Assembly: GCA_963706685.1 (NCBI GenBank)
Contig: CAVPMY010000014.1
Span: 22,435-86,434 of the forward strand
From: CADEEN01 sp963706685
GTDB lineage: Bacteria > Pseudomonadota > Gammaproteobacteria > Burkholderiales > Burkholderiaceae_C
Length of the DNA stretch: 64,000 nt
Direction: 5' to 3'
Made by a program: the position numbers and the translations under genes. The notes below the pieces were generated by a model, which searched no databases, was not told the DNA's origin, and was given only the letters and a program-made list of their open reading frames with translations. The stretch's first letter is position 1. Every line of letters begins with the position of its first letter. Below are positions 9,399 to 18,409 of this stretch, piece by piece.

Positions 9399-10656
9399 TC
9401 AATGCGCGACGCCGGCGGCGCCGTGTTCGTCGATCAGGTGGCCGCTGGTGAAACGCTCGAGCGCGAACGGCGCGGCCAGCGGATGCGGCTCGTCGTGGGC
9501 CATCGTGTGCGCAAAGACATGGCCCGAGCCGGGCGTGGCCTTGAAGCCGCCGGTACCCCAGCCGCAATTGAAGTACAGGCCGTCGACGGGCGTCTTGCCG
9601 ATGATCGGGCAGGCGTCGGGCGCAGACGTCGACGATGCCGCCCCATTGCCGGTTCATGCGCACGCGCGAGAACATCGGGAACAGTTCGATGATCGCGGCG
9701 GCGGTGTGGTCGATGACATGCGGGCTGCCGCGCTGGCCGTAGCCGAGGTAGGAGTCGATGCCGGCGCCGATGACCAGTTCGCCCTTGTCGGACTGGCTCA
9801 GGTAGCCGTGCACCGCGTTGGACATGATCACGGTGTCGAGGCAGCGTTGCATGGATTCGGACACCATCGCCTGCAGCGGATGGCTTTCCAGCGGCATGCG
9901 AAAGCCCGCCATGCCCGCCAGCAGCGACGAATGCCCGGCGGCGACGCAGCCGACACGATCGGCCTTGACAGGGCCCTGGCTGGTCTGCAGGCCGCGGATG
10001 CGGCCGCCCTCGATGTCCATGGCGGTGACTTCGCAGTTCTCGATCAGCTCGACACCGAGGCGATTGGCCGCGCGTGCGAAGCCGCGCGCCAGCGCATCGT
10101 GGTGCGCGACGCCGGCGCGCGGCTGCCAGCTCGCGCCCAGCACCGGATAGCGCGCGCTCGGGCTGGCGTCGATCAGCGGAATTCTGGCCTTGACCTCGGC
10201 GGCGTCGAGCACGAAGGCGTCGATGCCGTTCAGGTTGTTGGCATTGACGCGGCGCTCGATGTCGCGCATGTCCTGCAGCGAGTGGCCGAGGTTGAAGACG
10301 CCGCGCTGGCTGAACATGACGTTGAAGTTGAGGTCTTCGGACAGGCCTTCCCACAGCTTCAAGGCATGCTCATAGAGCAGCGCGGCCTCGTCCCAGAGGT
10401 AGTTGGAGCGCACGATGGTGGTGTTGCGCGCGGTGTTGCCGCCGCCCAGCCAGCCCTTCTCGAGCACGGCGACGCGGCCGATCTTGTGCTCCTTGGCCAG
10501 GTAGTAGGCCGTGGCCAGGCCGTGGCCGCCGCCGCCGACGATGACGACGTCATAGGACGGCTGCAGCTTCGTGCGCTGCCAGGCCGGCTCCCAGTCGTCG
10601 TGGTGCTTCAAGCCATGCTTGAGCAGGCTCCACCAGGAGTAGTGCTCGCCGCGCAT
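9399..10656 (-). CDS. soxB: Sarcosine oxidase, beta subunit (one +1 shift)
   Basis: Flavoprotein subunit (covalent FMN plus FAD) that carries the sarcosine oxidation site. About 418 residues. It starts MRGEHYSWWSLLKHG, then YDVVIVGGGGHGLATAYYL (FAD Rossmann), GGGNTARNTTIVRSNYLWDE with the expected flavin region, SRVRMNRQWGGIVDV, and after one extra base near 9624 CPDACPIIGKTPVDGLYF and FNCGWGTGGFKATPGSGH. It ends with LIDEHGAAGVAH. First gene of soxBDAG. The start ATG 10656 is preceded by three tandem AAGGAC units that act as a ribosome-binding site. Confidence 0.93.
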
Positions 10657-10666
10657 CGATGCAGGT

Positions 10667-10684
10667 GTCCTTGTCCTTGTCCTT
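10667..10684 (-). promoter_or_regulatory. Triplicated Shine-Dalgarno-like repeat before soxB
   Basis: On the minus strand, AAGGAC is repeated three times without interruption, ending 10 bases before the soxB ATG. Any of the units could pair with the 16S tail; slippage would alter spacing. Regulation by this repeat is speculative. Confidence 0.5.
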
Positions 10685-10776
10685 AAGGCCTGGGCGTGAT
10701 TGTGGGAAGCGCCGGCGCAGCACGTTGATTGCAACGGACGGGTTCTTGCCTGCGCGCGACAGGCGGCGCCGATGGG

Positions 10777-11640
10777 TCAGGTGAAGACGACGGTGCGGTG
10801 GGCGTCGAGCACGACACGGTGCTCGATGTGGTAGCGCACCGCGCGCGACAGTGCCATGCGCTCGGAGTCGCGGCCGACGGCGACCAGCGCCTCCGGCGTG
10901 TGGGAGTGGCTGACACGCTGCACCACCTGCTCGATGATCGGCCCCTCGTCGAGGTCGGCCGTCACGTAGTGCGCCGTGGCGCCGATCAGCTTGACGCCGC
11001 GTTCGTGCGCCTGGCGGTAGGGCTTGGCGCCCTTGAAGCCGGGCAGGAACGAGTGATGGATGTTGATGGCGCGGCCGCGCAGCGACTGGCACAGGCCGTC
11101 GGACAGGATTTGCATGTAGCGCGCCAGCACGACCAGGTCGCTGCCGGTCTCGGCGATCAGCGCCAGCAGTCGCTGTTCCTGCGCCTCTTTGGTCTGCGGC
11201 GTGACCGGCAGGTGTTCGTAGCGCAGGCCCTCGTGCTCGACGCTGCCGCGCAGATCGGGATGGTTGGACACGACCAGCGGGATGTCCATGCGCAGCTCGC
11301 CGATGCGCCAGCGGTACAGCAGGTCTTCCAGGCAATGGTCGTATTTCGAGACCATCAGCAACACGCGCATGCGCTCGCGCGTGTCGTGCATCGACCATTC
11401 CATGCGCTCGATCGCGACCACCTGCTCGAACTCGCGACGCAACACCTCCAACGGCGGCGCATGGCCGTCGTCCGGGCGGAAGGAGCAGCGCATGTGAAAG
11501 CGCTTCGTCAGCACGTCGTCGAACTGCTGCATCTCGTCGATGTAGCAGCGGCGCTCGGCCAGGAAGGTCGACAGGCGGGCAATCGTGCCCATGCGGCTGG
11601 CGCAACTGACCTTGAGGATGTACCGCCCCGGCTCCGACAT
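10777..11640 (-). CDS. purU: Formyltetrahydrofolate deformylase
   Basis: Hydrolyses 10-formyl-THF to formate and THF, so it recycles THF when C1 units pile up. 287 residues: an N-terminal ACT domain (YILKVSCASRMGTIARLSTFL, KRFHMRCSFRP), then a formyltransferase-like catalytic domain with VLLMVSKYDHCLEDLLYRW, VSNHPDLRG and the active-site region INIHHSFLPGFKGAKPYRQA plus GATAHYVTADLDEGPIIEQ. The conserved Asn/His/Asp triad is apparent in NIHHS and DLDEGP. It lies just upstream of soxBDAG on the same strand, the usual arrangement in sarcosine and betaine catabolic clusters, where the methyl groups of sarcosine enter the folate pool. ATG 11640 gives the family-typical start. Confidence 0.93.
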   Translation of the reverse strand: MSEPGRYILKVSCASRMGTIARLSTFLAERRCYIDEMQQFDDVLTKRFHMRCSFRPDDGHAPPLEVLRREFEQVVAIERMEWSMHDTRERMRVLLMVSKYDHCLEDLLYRWRIGELRMDIPLVVSNHPDLRGSVEHEGLRYEHLPVTPQTKEAQEQRLLALIAETGSDLVVLARYMQILSDGLCQSLRGRAINIHHSFLPGFKGAKPYRQAHERGVKLIGATAHYVTADLDEGPIIEQVVQRVSHSHTPEALVAVGRDSERMALSRAVRYHIEHRVVLDAHRTVVFT

Positions 11641-11860
11641 CGCACGCTCCGAATGTTTCAAAGCCGCGATTGCAGCGCAGCTTGGGCGCAGCGGCGGTCC
11701 TTGGGGCGACATGAACGGCTGTCGGCGCGACGCCGCGTGGCCACGGATCTGACGGCCGACGACACCCTTTGAGCCAGGGACGACAGGCCCACACGCAGCC
11801 GCGTCACGCCGACCGCCTGCGGTGCACACTGCGCGACCTCTCTGCTGCGGGAATTGTCAG

Positions 11861-13114
11861 ATGCCTGTTGGATTGAACCGTCACAGCCTCGGCCCGGGCG
11901 AACCCGCCTTGAGCGAATGGGCCGCCGCGGCACTGGCCCTACCCGACGCCGGGCGGCTGCGCCGCGGGCGCCTCGAACGTGTGCGCGCCCAGGCGCTGCA
12001 GCACGACGTGGCCGGGGTGCTGCTCTATGACCCGCTGAACCTGCGCTACGCCACCGACACCACCAACATGCAGGTCTGGCTGATGCACAACGCCAGCCGC
12101 TACGCCTGGGTGCCGGCCGACGGCCCGGTGGTGCTGTGGGAGCACGAGCATTGCGAGCACCTGAGCGCTCACAGCGACATCGTCAGCGAGATCCGCCCCT
12201 GCGTGCCCTGGTTCCACTTCGCCGCCGGGCAGCGCGTGGCCGAGATCGCCGAGCGCTGGGCCGGCGAGATCGCTGAGCTGGTGCATTCCCGCGGCGGCGG
12301 CAAGCGGCGCCTGGCCGTCGACCGCTGCAACCCCGAAGGCGTGGCGGCGCTGCGGGCGCGCGGCATCGAGGTCGTCAACGGCGAATCGCTGATGGAGCAG
12401 GCGCGTGCGATCAAGGGGCCCGAGGAAATCGCCGCCATGCGGTGCGCCATCCACGCCTGCGAGCGCGCCATGCAGCAGATGCGCGAACACCTGCGCCCCG
12501 GCATCAGCGAACAGCAGCTGTGGGCCCATCTGCACGCCGGCGTGATCGCGCGCGCCGGCGAGTGGCTCGAGACGCGGCTGCTGTCGTCGGGTCCGCGCTG
12601 CAACCCCTGGTACCAGGAGTGCAGCAGCCGCCTCGTCGAGGACGGTGACCTGGTTGCCTTCGACACCGACCTGGTGGGCGCCTACGGCTACATGTGCGAC
12701 ATGTCGCGCACCTGGCTGGCCGGTGACCGGCCGGCGAGTGCCGAACAGCGTGATCTGTACTGCCTCGCGCACGAGCAGGTGAGGGTCAACACCGAGCGCC
12801 TGCGGCCGGGCATCACCTTCCACGAGCTGACGCACGGCGCGCTGCAGCACGACGAGCGCCGGTTCCGCCGCTACAACCTGCTCTACCACGGCGTCGGCAT
12901 GGGCGACGAGGCGCCGTCGATCTACTTCCCGCAGCACTGGAGCGCCTACGGCCACGACGGTGTCCTGGAGCCGGGCATGGTGCTGTGCGTCGAGAGCTAT
13001 GTCGGCCGCATCGACGGCGGCCCGGGCGTCAAGCTCGAGGACCAGGTGCTGATCACCGCGCAGGGGCATGAGGTGCTGACGACGTTTCCCTACGAACGCG
13101 GGCTGCTGGCGTGA
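11861..13114 (+). CDS. DddP-like M24-family protein (DMSP lyase or related)
   Basis: A 417-residue M24 'pita-bread' metallo-domain protein with an N-terminal creatinase-like domain. Metal ligands are visible as D268 and D270 (FDTDLVGAYGYMCDMSRTW), D280, H343, E378 and E393. D349, six residues after H343 in HGVGMGDE, occupies the place of the catalytic Asp377 of the DMSP lyase DddP. The spacing of these residues matches DddP numbering (295, 297, 307, 371, 377, 406, 421) with a constant offset of 27 to 28. Family members may instead be proline-specific peptidases or act on other betaines. Divergent from purU and the sox operon, followed by a DapA-like gene. A single substrate assignment would need assay; the location in a betaine cluster is consistent with DMSP as a co-substrate. 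Confidence 0.7.
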   Translation: MPVGLNRHSLGPGEPALSEWAAAALALPDAGRLRRGRLERVRAQALQHDVAGVLLYDPLNLRYATDTTNMQVWLMHNASRYAWVPADGPVVLWEHEHCEHLSAHSDIVSEIRPCVPWFHFAAGQRVAEIAERWAGEIAELVHSRGGGKRRLAVDRCNPEGVAALRARGIEVVNGESLMEQARAIKGPEEIAAMRCAIHACERAMQQMREHLRPGISEQQLWAHLHAGVIARAGEWLETRLLSSGPRCNPWYQECSSRLVEDGDLVAFDTDLVGAYGYMCDMSRTWLAGDRPASAEQRDLYCLAHEQVRVNTERLRPGITFHELTHGALQHDERRFRRYNLLYHGVGMGDEAPSIYFPQHWSAYGHDGVLEPGMVLCVESYVGRIDGGPGVKLEDQVLITAQGHEVLTTFPYERGLLA

Positions 13115-13246
13115 ACGGGCGCGCCACGGCCACAAACCGGTGGCTGTCGCATTGCGGCCAGTTCGTGTCCAGTCGGCACAATCGAGTGACCGGCGGCGCT
13201 CGGACAATGCCTGCGATCCGAGGCCCTCGGTGAAGGAAGACTCATC

Positions 13247-14236
13247 GTGAAGTTCCACGGCATCTACACCCCGGCGATCACGCCCCTGGATCGCGACGGC
13301 AGCATCGATTTCGATGCCTTCGGCGCGGTGCTGGAGTCGCTGGTCGCCGCCGGCGTGCACGGCATCGTCGTCGGCGGCACGACCGGCGAGTACTACGCGC
13401 ACAGCACCGAGGAGCGGCTGGCGACGATGCGTCGTGCCAAGGCGGTGGTCGGCTCACGCCTGCCGCTCGTCGGCGGCACGGGCGCGATCCGCACCGAGGA
13501 TTCGATCGGTTATGCGCAAGCCGCGCGCGAGATCGGTTTCGACGCCATCCTGGTCTCGACGCCGCCCTACGCGCTGCCGACCGAGCACGAGAACGCGACG
13601 CACGCGCTGCGCGTCGAGCGCGCCGCCGGCCTGCCGGTGATGCTCTACAACTACCCGGGGCGCACCGGCGCGGGCATGGGCCGCGAGTTTCTCGACCGCG
13701 TCGGGGTGCGGCCGAACATCTGCGCCATCAAGGAGAGTTCGGGCGACGTGGCCCGCATCCACCTGCTGGCGCGCGACTACCCGCACCTGCAGATGGCCTG
13801 CGGCATGGACGACCAGGCGTTGGAATTCTTCGCCTGGGGTGCGCAATCCTGGGTCTGTGCGGCGTCGAACTTCGCGCCGCAGGCGCACCTGGCGCTGTGG
13901 CGCACCTGCGTCGTCGACGGCGACTTCACGCTCGGCCGCCGCATCATGAGCGCGATGCTGCCGCTGATGACCGAGCTCGAGCGCGGCGGCAAGTTCGTCC
14001 AGGCGATCAAGTACGGCATGGAACTGGCCGGCCTGCCGGGCGGGCTGCCGCGCGCACCGTTGCGGCCGCTCAACGATGGCGACCGGCGTTCGCTGCGCAG
14101 CGTCATCGCGACCATGAACACGACCATCGAGGCGCTGTCGGCGCCGCCGTCCGCGGCGGCTGAAACGTCGACGCAGGTTCGATCGGCCAAGGTCGAGACG
14201 CTGTCGTCGCACAAGGCACGTGGAGCCGGGCGATGA
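13247..14236 (+). CDS. Dihydrodipicolinate synthase / N-acetylneuraminate lyase superfamily aldolase
   Basis: A class I aldolase/dehydratase of 329 residues with a (beta/alpha)8 barrel. It shows GGTTGEYY (residues 43-50), the YNYPGR segment (Y134/Y136) and the Schiff-base Lys K162 in IKESSGD. The substrate is unknown; related proteins dehydrate keto-sugar or keto-hydroxy-amino acids, and in hydroxyproline pathways the family member acts as a 1-pyrroline-4-hydroxy-2-carboxylate deaminase. GTG 13247 is preceded by GAAGGAAGA. The stop overlaps the aldehyde dehydrogenase start (ATGA), so the two are cotranslated. An about 25-residue basic tail after residue 300 is beyond the usual family end. Confidence 0.85.
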   Translation: MKFHGIYTPAITPLDRDGSIDFDAFGAVLESLVAAGVHGIVVGGTTGEYYAHSTEERLATMRRAKAVVGSRLPLVGGTGAIRTEDSIGYAQAAREIGFDAILVSTPPYALPTEHENATHALRVERAAGLPVMLYNYPGRTGAGMGREFLDRVGVRPNICAIKESSGDVARIHLLARDYPHLQMACGMDDQALEFFAWGAQSWVCAASNFAPQAHLALWRTCVVDGDFTLGRRIMSAMLPLMTELERGGKFVQAIKYGMELAGLPGGLPRAPLRPLNDGDRRSLRSVIATMNTTIEALSAPPSAAAETSTQVRSAKVETLSSHKARGAGR

Positions 14237-15741
14237 GCGGCTTGCTGACGCACGACGAGTACCGCGCCATCGCCCGCGGACTGCGCATCGAGGGCAACGC
14301 CTTCATCGACGGCACGTTCCGCCCGGCGCAATCGGGCCGGCAGTTCGCGACGCTGAACCCGGCCAGCGGCGAGCGCCTGGCCGACGTGGCGGCCTGCGAC
14401 GGCAGCGACGTTGACCTCGCGGTGGCCCGTGCGCGCTCGACCTTCGACGAAGGACACTGGAGCCGCTGCCCGCCCGGCGAGCGCAAGGCGGTGCTGCTGC
14501 GGCTGGCGAAGTTGATGGAGCGTTCGCGCAACGAACTGGCGGTGCTCGAGAGCCTGGACTCGGGCAAGCCGATCCGCGACATCGTCCAGATCGACCTGCC
14601 CGACGCCATCCACACCCTGCGCTGGCATGCCGAGTCGATCGACAAGCTCTACGACCTGACGGCGCCGGCGCGCGACGATGCGATCGCGATGATCGTGCGC
14701 GAGCCGATCGGCGTCGTCGGCCTGGTGCTGCCGTGGAACTTCCCGCTGTTGATGCTGGCCTGGAAGATCGGCCCGGCGCTGGCCGCGGGCTGCTCGGTGG
14801 TGTGCAAGCCGGCCGAACAGACGCCGCTGTCGGCGCTGCGCGTGGCCGAACTCGCCATCGAGGCCGGCCTGCCACGCGGCGTGTTCCATGTCGTCACCGG
14901 CAGTGGCCCCGAGGTCGGCGAGCCGCTGGGGCGTCATCCCGATGTCGACATGGTGTCCTTCACCGGCTCGACCGAAACCGGCCGCCGCTTCCTGCGCTAT
15001 GCGGCCGATTCGAACCTGAAGAAGGTGGTGCTCGAGTGCGGCGGCAAGAACCCGGCGCTGGTGCTCGACGATGCCGAGCCGCTGGACCGGGTGGCCGGCC
15101 AGATCGTCCAGGGCGCGTTCTGGAACATGGGCGAGAACTGCTCGGCCACCTCGCGCCTGATCGTCCAGCGCGGCGTCAAGGCGCGCCTGCTGGACCTGAT
15201 CGCCACGCGCCTGCAGGAGTGGCCTGTCGGCGACCCGCTGGATCCGCGCACCCGCATCGGCGCGCTGGTCGATGCCGAGCACCACGCCAAGGTGTCACGC
15301 TATCTGCAACTGGCGCGGCCTGGTCAGATCGTCGCCGGCGGCACCACCACCGCCACCCATGTCGCGCCGACGGTGATCGACGGCGTGGCATCAAGCGATG
15401 CGCTGGCGCAGGAGGAGATCTTCGGGCCGGTGCTGTGCGTGATCACGGTCGACACCGTCGACCAGGCGCTGCAGGTGGCCAACGACACACCCTACGGCCT
15501 GGCCGCGTCGGTCTACGGCCGCGATGGCCGGACCACGCTGCGGCTGGCGCGGGCGATCCGGGCCGGCACGGTGACGATCAACAGCTTCGGCGAAGGCGAC
15601 GCCACGACACCGTTCGGCGGCTACCGCCAGTCCGGGTTCGGCGGCCGCGACAAATCGGTGTTCGCGCATGACCAGTACACCGAACTGAAGACGATCTGGA
15701 TCGATCTCGGTGACCCCGCAGGCGACGACACGCTGGCCTGA
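14233..15741 (+). CDS. NAD-dependent aldehyde dehydrogenase (PuuC/BetB-like)
   Basis: Oxidises an amino- or oxo-aldehyde to a carboxylate with NAD(P)+ in the cytosol. 502 residues with the PWNFPLLMLAWKIGPALA segment, the co-factor segment SFTGSTETG, catalytic base E268 in VLECGGKNP, nucleophile C303 in GENCSA and the C-terminal PFGGYRQSGFGGRDKSVF. Closest in style to gamma-glutamyl-aminobutyraldehyde or betaine aldehyde dehydrogenases. Co-translated with the DapA-like gene upstream and with the flavoprotein downstream (its frame overlaps the next start by 32 bases). Together they would take an amino acid or amine through an aldehyde. Confidence 0.9.
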   Translation: MSGLLTHDEYRAIARGLRIEGNAFIDGTFRPAQSGRQFATLNPASGERLADVAACDGSDVDLAVARARSTFDEGHWSRCPPGERKAVLLRLAKLMERSRNELAVLESLDSGKPIRDIVQIDLPDAIHTLRWHAESIDKLYDLTAPARDDAIAMIVREPIGVVGLVLPWNFPLLMLAWKIGPALAAGCSVVCKPAEQTPLSALRVAELAIEAGLPRGVFHVVTGSGPEVGEPLGRHPDVDMVSFTGSTETGRRFLRYAADSNLKKVVLECGGKNPALVLDDAEPLDRVAGQIVQGAFWNMGENCSATSRLIVQRGVKARLLDLIATRLQEWPVGDPLDPRTRIGALVDAEHHAKVSRYLQLARPGQIVAGGTTTATHVAPTVIDGVASSDALAQEEIFGPVLCVITVDTVDQALQVANDTPYGLAASVYGRDGRTTLRLARAIRAGTVTINSFGEGDATTPFGGYRQSGFGGRDKSVFAHDQYTELKTIWIDLGDPAGDDTLA

Positions 15742-17116
15742 GCCGGTGCGCGGCGCGACGACAGCCCCGGCGCGCGCGTTGCGCGTGCGGCGGCAGCCGG
15801 CGAACCCGGGCGTGACCGGCTGGCGCGCCATCCTGCTGCCCGAGCAATTGCGCAGCTACCCGGCGCTGGCCGAGCCCATCAGCGCCGACGTCGTGATCAT
15901 CGGCGGCGGTTTCGCCGGCCTGTTCGCCGCGCACCGGTTGCATGCATTGCAACCAAACTGGCGCATCGTGGTGCTCGAAGCACAGCGCATCGCCGAGGGG
16001 CCGAGCGGTCGCAACTCCGGCTTCATGATCGACCTGCCGCATGTGCTGACCGCGTCGTCGTACCACAAGGACGACGGCGCCGATCGCCAGCAGATCGAAC
16101 TGAACCGGCAGGCGATCACGTACGCGGCGGCGCTCGTCGAATCGCTGGACATCGATCGCACGGCATTCCAGCGCTCCGGCAAGATCAACGCCGCGGCCGG
16201 TGAATCCGGCGAACGCGCCAACGCCGCCTACGCGCAGACGCTGAAGGCCCTGGGCGAGCCGCACGAGTGGCTCGACGCGCGCGCGATGCACGAGGTCACC
16301 GGCAGCCGCTACTACCGCAGCGGCCTGGCGACACCCGGCACGGTGCTGCTGCAGCCGGCGCAGTTCGTGCAGGCGTTGGCACGTGGCTTGTCGCGGCAGG
16401 TGGACATCCGCGAAGCCTCGCCGGTGCGGGCGCTGCATCGGCAGGGGTCGGCGTGGCATGTCGAATGCGCCGGCGGCAGCGTGTCGGCGCCGGCGGTGAT
16501 CCTGGCGGTCAACGGCCATGTGCAATCGTTCGGCCTGTACCGCAACCGCCTGATGCATGTCTTCACGTTCGCGTCGATGACGCGGCCGCTCGATGCCGCC
16601 GAACAGCGCAACCTCGGCGGCGCGGCGACCTGGGCGATGACGCCGGCCGACCCGATGGGCACGACGCTGCGCCGCATCGACAGTGCGCAGGGCCCGCGCC
16701 TGCTGGTGCGCAACCGCTTTCACTTCGCGCCGTCGATGACGGTGGACGAGCACGTGCTCGCCGCCGCGCGCGCCGACCACCGGCGCAGTCTCGATGCACG
16801 GTTCCCGACGCTGACGGGCGTGCCGATGGAACACTTCTGGGGCGGCGCGCTGTGCCTCAGCCGCAACGACGTCAACGCCTTCGGCCGCATCGACGAGGGC
16901 CTGATCAGCGCCTGCTGCTGCAACGGCCTGGGCACCGTGCAGAGCACGCTGTCGGGCGTGCTCGCCGCCGACCTGCTGTGCGGCGTCGACAGCAAGGCCC
17001 TGCAATCGCGCCTGGCACAGCCGGCACCGAGTTTCGTCCTGCCCGGCCCGTGGACCACCTGGGCGGCCAACCGGGTGATCGCCCACCGCGAACGGCGCGC
17101 CGGCGCCGACAAGTGA
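15710..17116 (+). CDS. FAD-dependent amine oxidase (PuuB/OoxB-like, DAO superfamily)
   Basis: A flavoprotein of about 468 residues. It has the Rossmann motif VVIIGGGFAGLFAAHRL, then a GPSGRNSGFMIDLPH segment in the position of the FAD/His loop, and the DAO-family ending CCNGLGTVQSTLSGVLAADL. Members oxidise secondary amines such as gamma-glutamylputrescine; the exact substrate here is unknown. GTG 15710 lies inside the aldehyde dehydrogenase end; a later start cannot be excluded because the first about 35 residues are poorly conserved. Upstream dehydrogenase and downstream Rieske enzyme suggest an amine pathway in one transcript. Confidence 0.8.
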   Translation: MTPQATTRWPEPVRGATTAPARALRVRRQPANPGVTGWRAILLPEQLRSYPALAEPISADVVIIGGGFAGLFAAHRLHALQPNWRIVVLEAQRIAEGPSGRNSGFMIDLPHVLTASSYHKDDGADRQQIELNRQAITYAAALVESLDIDRTAFQRSGKINAAAGESGERANAAYAQTLKALGEPHEWLDARAMHEVTGSRYYRSGLATPGTVLLQPAQFVQALARGLSRQVDIREASPVRALHRQGSAWHVECAGGSVSAPAVILAVNGHVQSFGLYRNRLMHVFTFASMTRPLDAAEQRNLGGAATWAMTPADPMGTTLRRIDSAQGPRLLVRNRFHFAPSMTVDEHVLAAARADHRRSLDARFPTLTGVPMEHFWGGALCLSRNDVNAFGRIDEGLISACCCNGLGTVQSTLSGVLAADLLCGVDSKALQSRLAQPAPSFVLPGPWTTWAANRVIAHRERRAGADK

Positions 17117-17203
17117 ATATTGCAACCCTTCGACCATGAACGACATGACCTTGCCTGCCTGCAGCAAGCAGCGACCATCGCGCTGCACCGACCTTTCGAC
17201 CCG

Positions 17204-18409
17204 ATGACCCTGATCCAGGCCCGGCGGCGCATGGGCATGCTGCCGCGCGAGGCCTATGTGGGTGCCGAGATGTATGCGGCCGATCTCGAGACGATCTGGT
17301 ACCGCGAGTGGCTGTTCGTCGGCCACACGGTCGAGATTGCCGCGGACGGACAATTCTTCACCGTGCAGATCGGCGACTACCCGGTCCTCGTCGTGCGCGA
17401 TGAACAGGGTGGCATCAACGCCTTCGTCAATCGCTGCCGCCACCGCGGCAGCCGGCTGTGCAGCCAGGCGCAGGGCGATGTCGGGCGCTTCGTCTGCCCC
17501 TACCACGGCTGGACCTATGGCCTGGACGGCCAGTTGCTGCATGCCGCCCACATGGGCGAGGGTTTCACGCGCGAGGACAAGGGGCTGCAGCGGGTGCACT
17601 GCCATGTCAGCGGCATCTACATCTTCGTCTGCCTGGCACCCACGCCGGCCAAGTCGCTGCAGGCGTTCGAGAGCGAACTCGGCCGCTTCCTGGCCCCTTA
17701 CGCCCTGGCCGATGCCAAGGTTATTCACCAGACGACGACGGTGGAGGACGGCAACTGGAAGCTGGTCTGGGAAAACAACCGCGAGTGCTACCACTGCGAT
17801 GCGAATCACCCGGAGCTGATGAACTCGTTCCAGGAGACGCTCAGCGTGGCCGCCGTCGACGACCCGGCGAACGAAGAGGAGCGGCGCTTTGGCGAGCGCT
17901 GCGAGGCCGCCGGATTCCCGTCGCGGCTGAGCGTGTCCGACGATGGTCAGCACCGCATCGTGCGCATCCCCCTGTCCGGCCAGGCCGTCAGCCAGACGCT
18001 CGATGGCCGGCTCGCCGTGACGAACCATCTGCTCACGGACACGCGCGGGCTCAACACCGGCAACCTGCTGTACTTCCACTATCCCAACACGTGGAACCAC
18101 GTCATGCCGGACTACATGATCACGTTTCGTGTCCTGCCGATCGCGGCCGACAAGACCGAAGTGACGACCAAGTGGCTGCTGCACGGCCAGGCCCAGGAAG
18201 GGCGCGACTACCAACTGCGTGATGTCATCGCCGTTTGGGAGGCCACCAACGCCCAGGACGCGCGGCTGGTTGGAGAGTGCCATGCCGGCATCCGCGCTCC
18301 CGGCTTCGACGCCGGCAGCTTCTCACCGCTGGTGGAACACGGGCCCGCGCAGTGGGTCGACTGGTACTGCCGGCGCTTTGCCGAGAACTGGGCTCGCCGC
18401 GTCGGCTGA
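17204..18409 (+). CDS. gbcA: Rieske-type oxygenase alpha subunit, GbcA/Stc2-like
   Basis: Oxygenase component for N-demethylation of a quaternary amine (glycine betaine to dimethylglycine and formaldehyde, or stachydrine to N-methylproline). It has a Rieske 2Fe-2S cluster with C78-x-H80 (NRCRHRGSRLC) and C98-x2-H101 (CPYHGW), then the mononuclear iron motif NNRECYHCDANHPEL with two His, and a late ATNAQDARL supplying an Asp. Length (401 residues from ATG 17204) is normal. A TTG at 17120 would extend it by 28 residues; ATG 17204 is preferred since family proteins start near this point. Its 3' end overlaps the convergent regulator gene. Glycine betaine versus proline betaine cannot be settled by sequence alone. 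Confidence 0.85.
   Translation: MTLIQARRRMGMLPREAYVGAEMYAADLETIWYREWLFVGHTVEIAADGQFFTVQIGDYPVLVVRDEQGGINAFVNRCRHRGSRLCSQAQGDVGRFVCPYHGWTYGLDGQLLHAAHMGEGFTREDKGLQRVHCHVSGIYIFVCLAPTPAKSLQAFESELGRFLAPYALADAKVIHQTTTVEDGNWKLVWENNRECYHCDANHPELMNSFQETLSVAAVDDPANEEERRFGERCEAAGFPSRLSVSDDGQHRIVRIPLSGQAVSQTLDGRLAVTNHLLTDTRGLNTGNLLYFHYPNTWNHVMPDYMITFRVLPIAADKTEVTTKWLLHGQAQEGRDYQLRDVIAVWEATNAQDARLVGECHAGIRAPGFDAGSFSPLVEHGPAQWVDWYCRRFAENWARRVG

Noticed and set aside
15578..18283. Very long minus-strand frame (901 residues) opposite the amine oxidase and gbcA
   Set aside because: Third-position GC bias keeps this frame open; it contains no recognisable protein, while the plus-strand genes are well supported.
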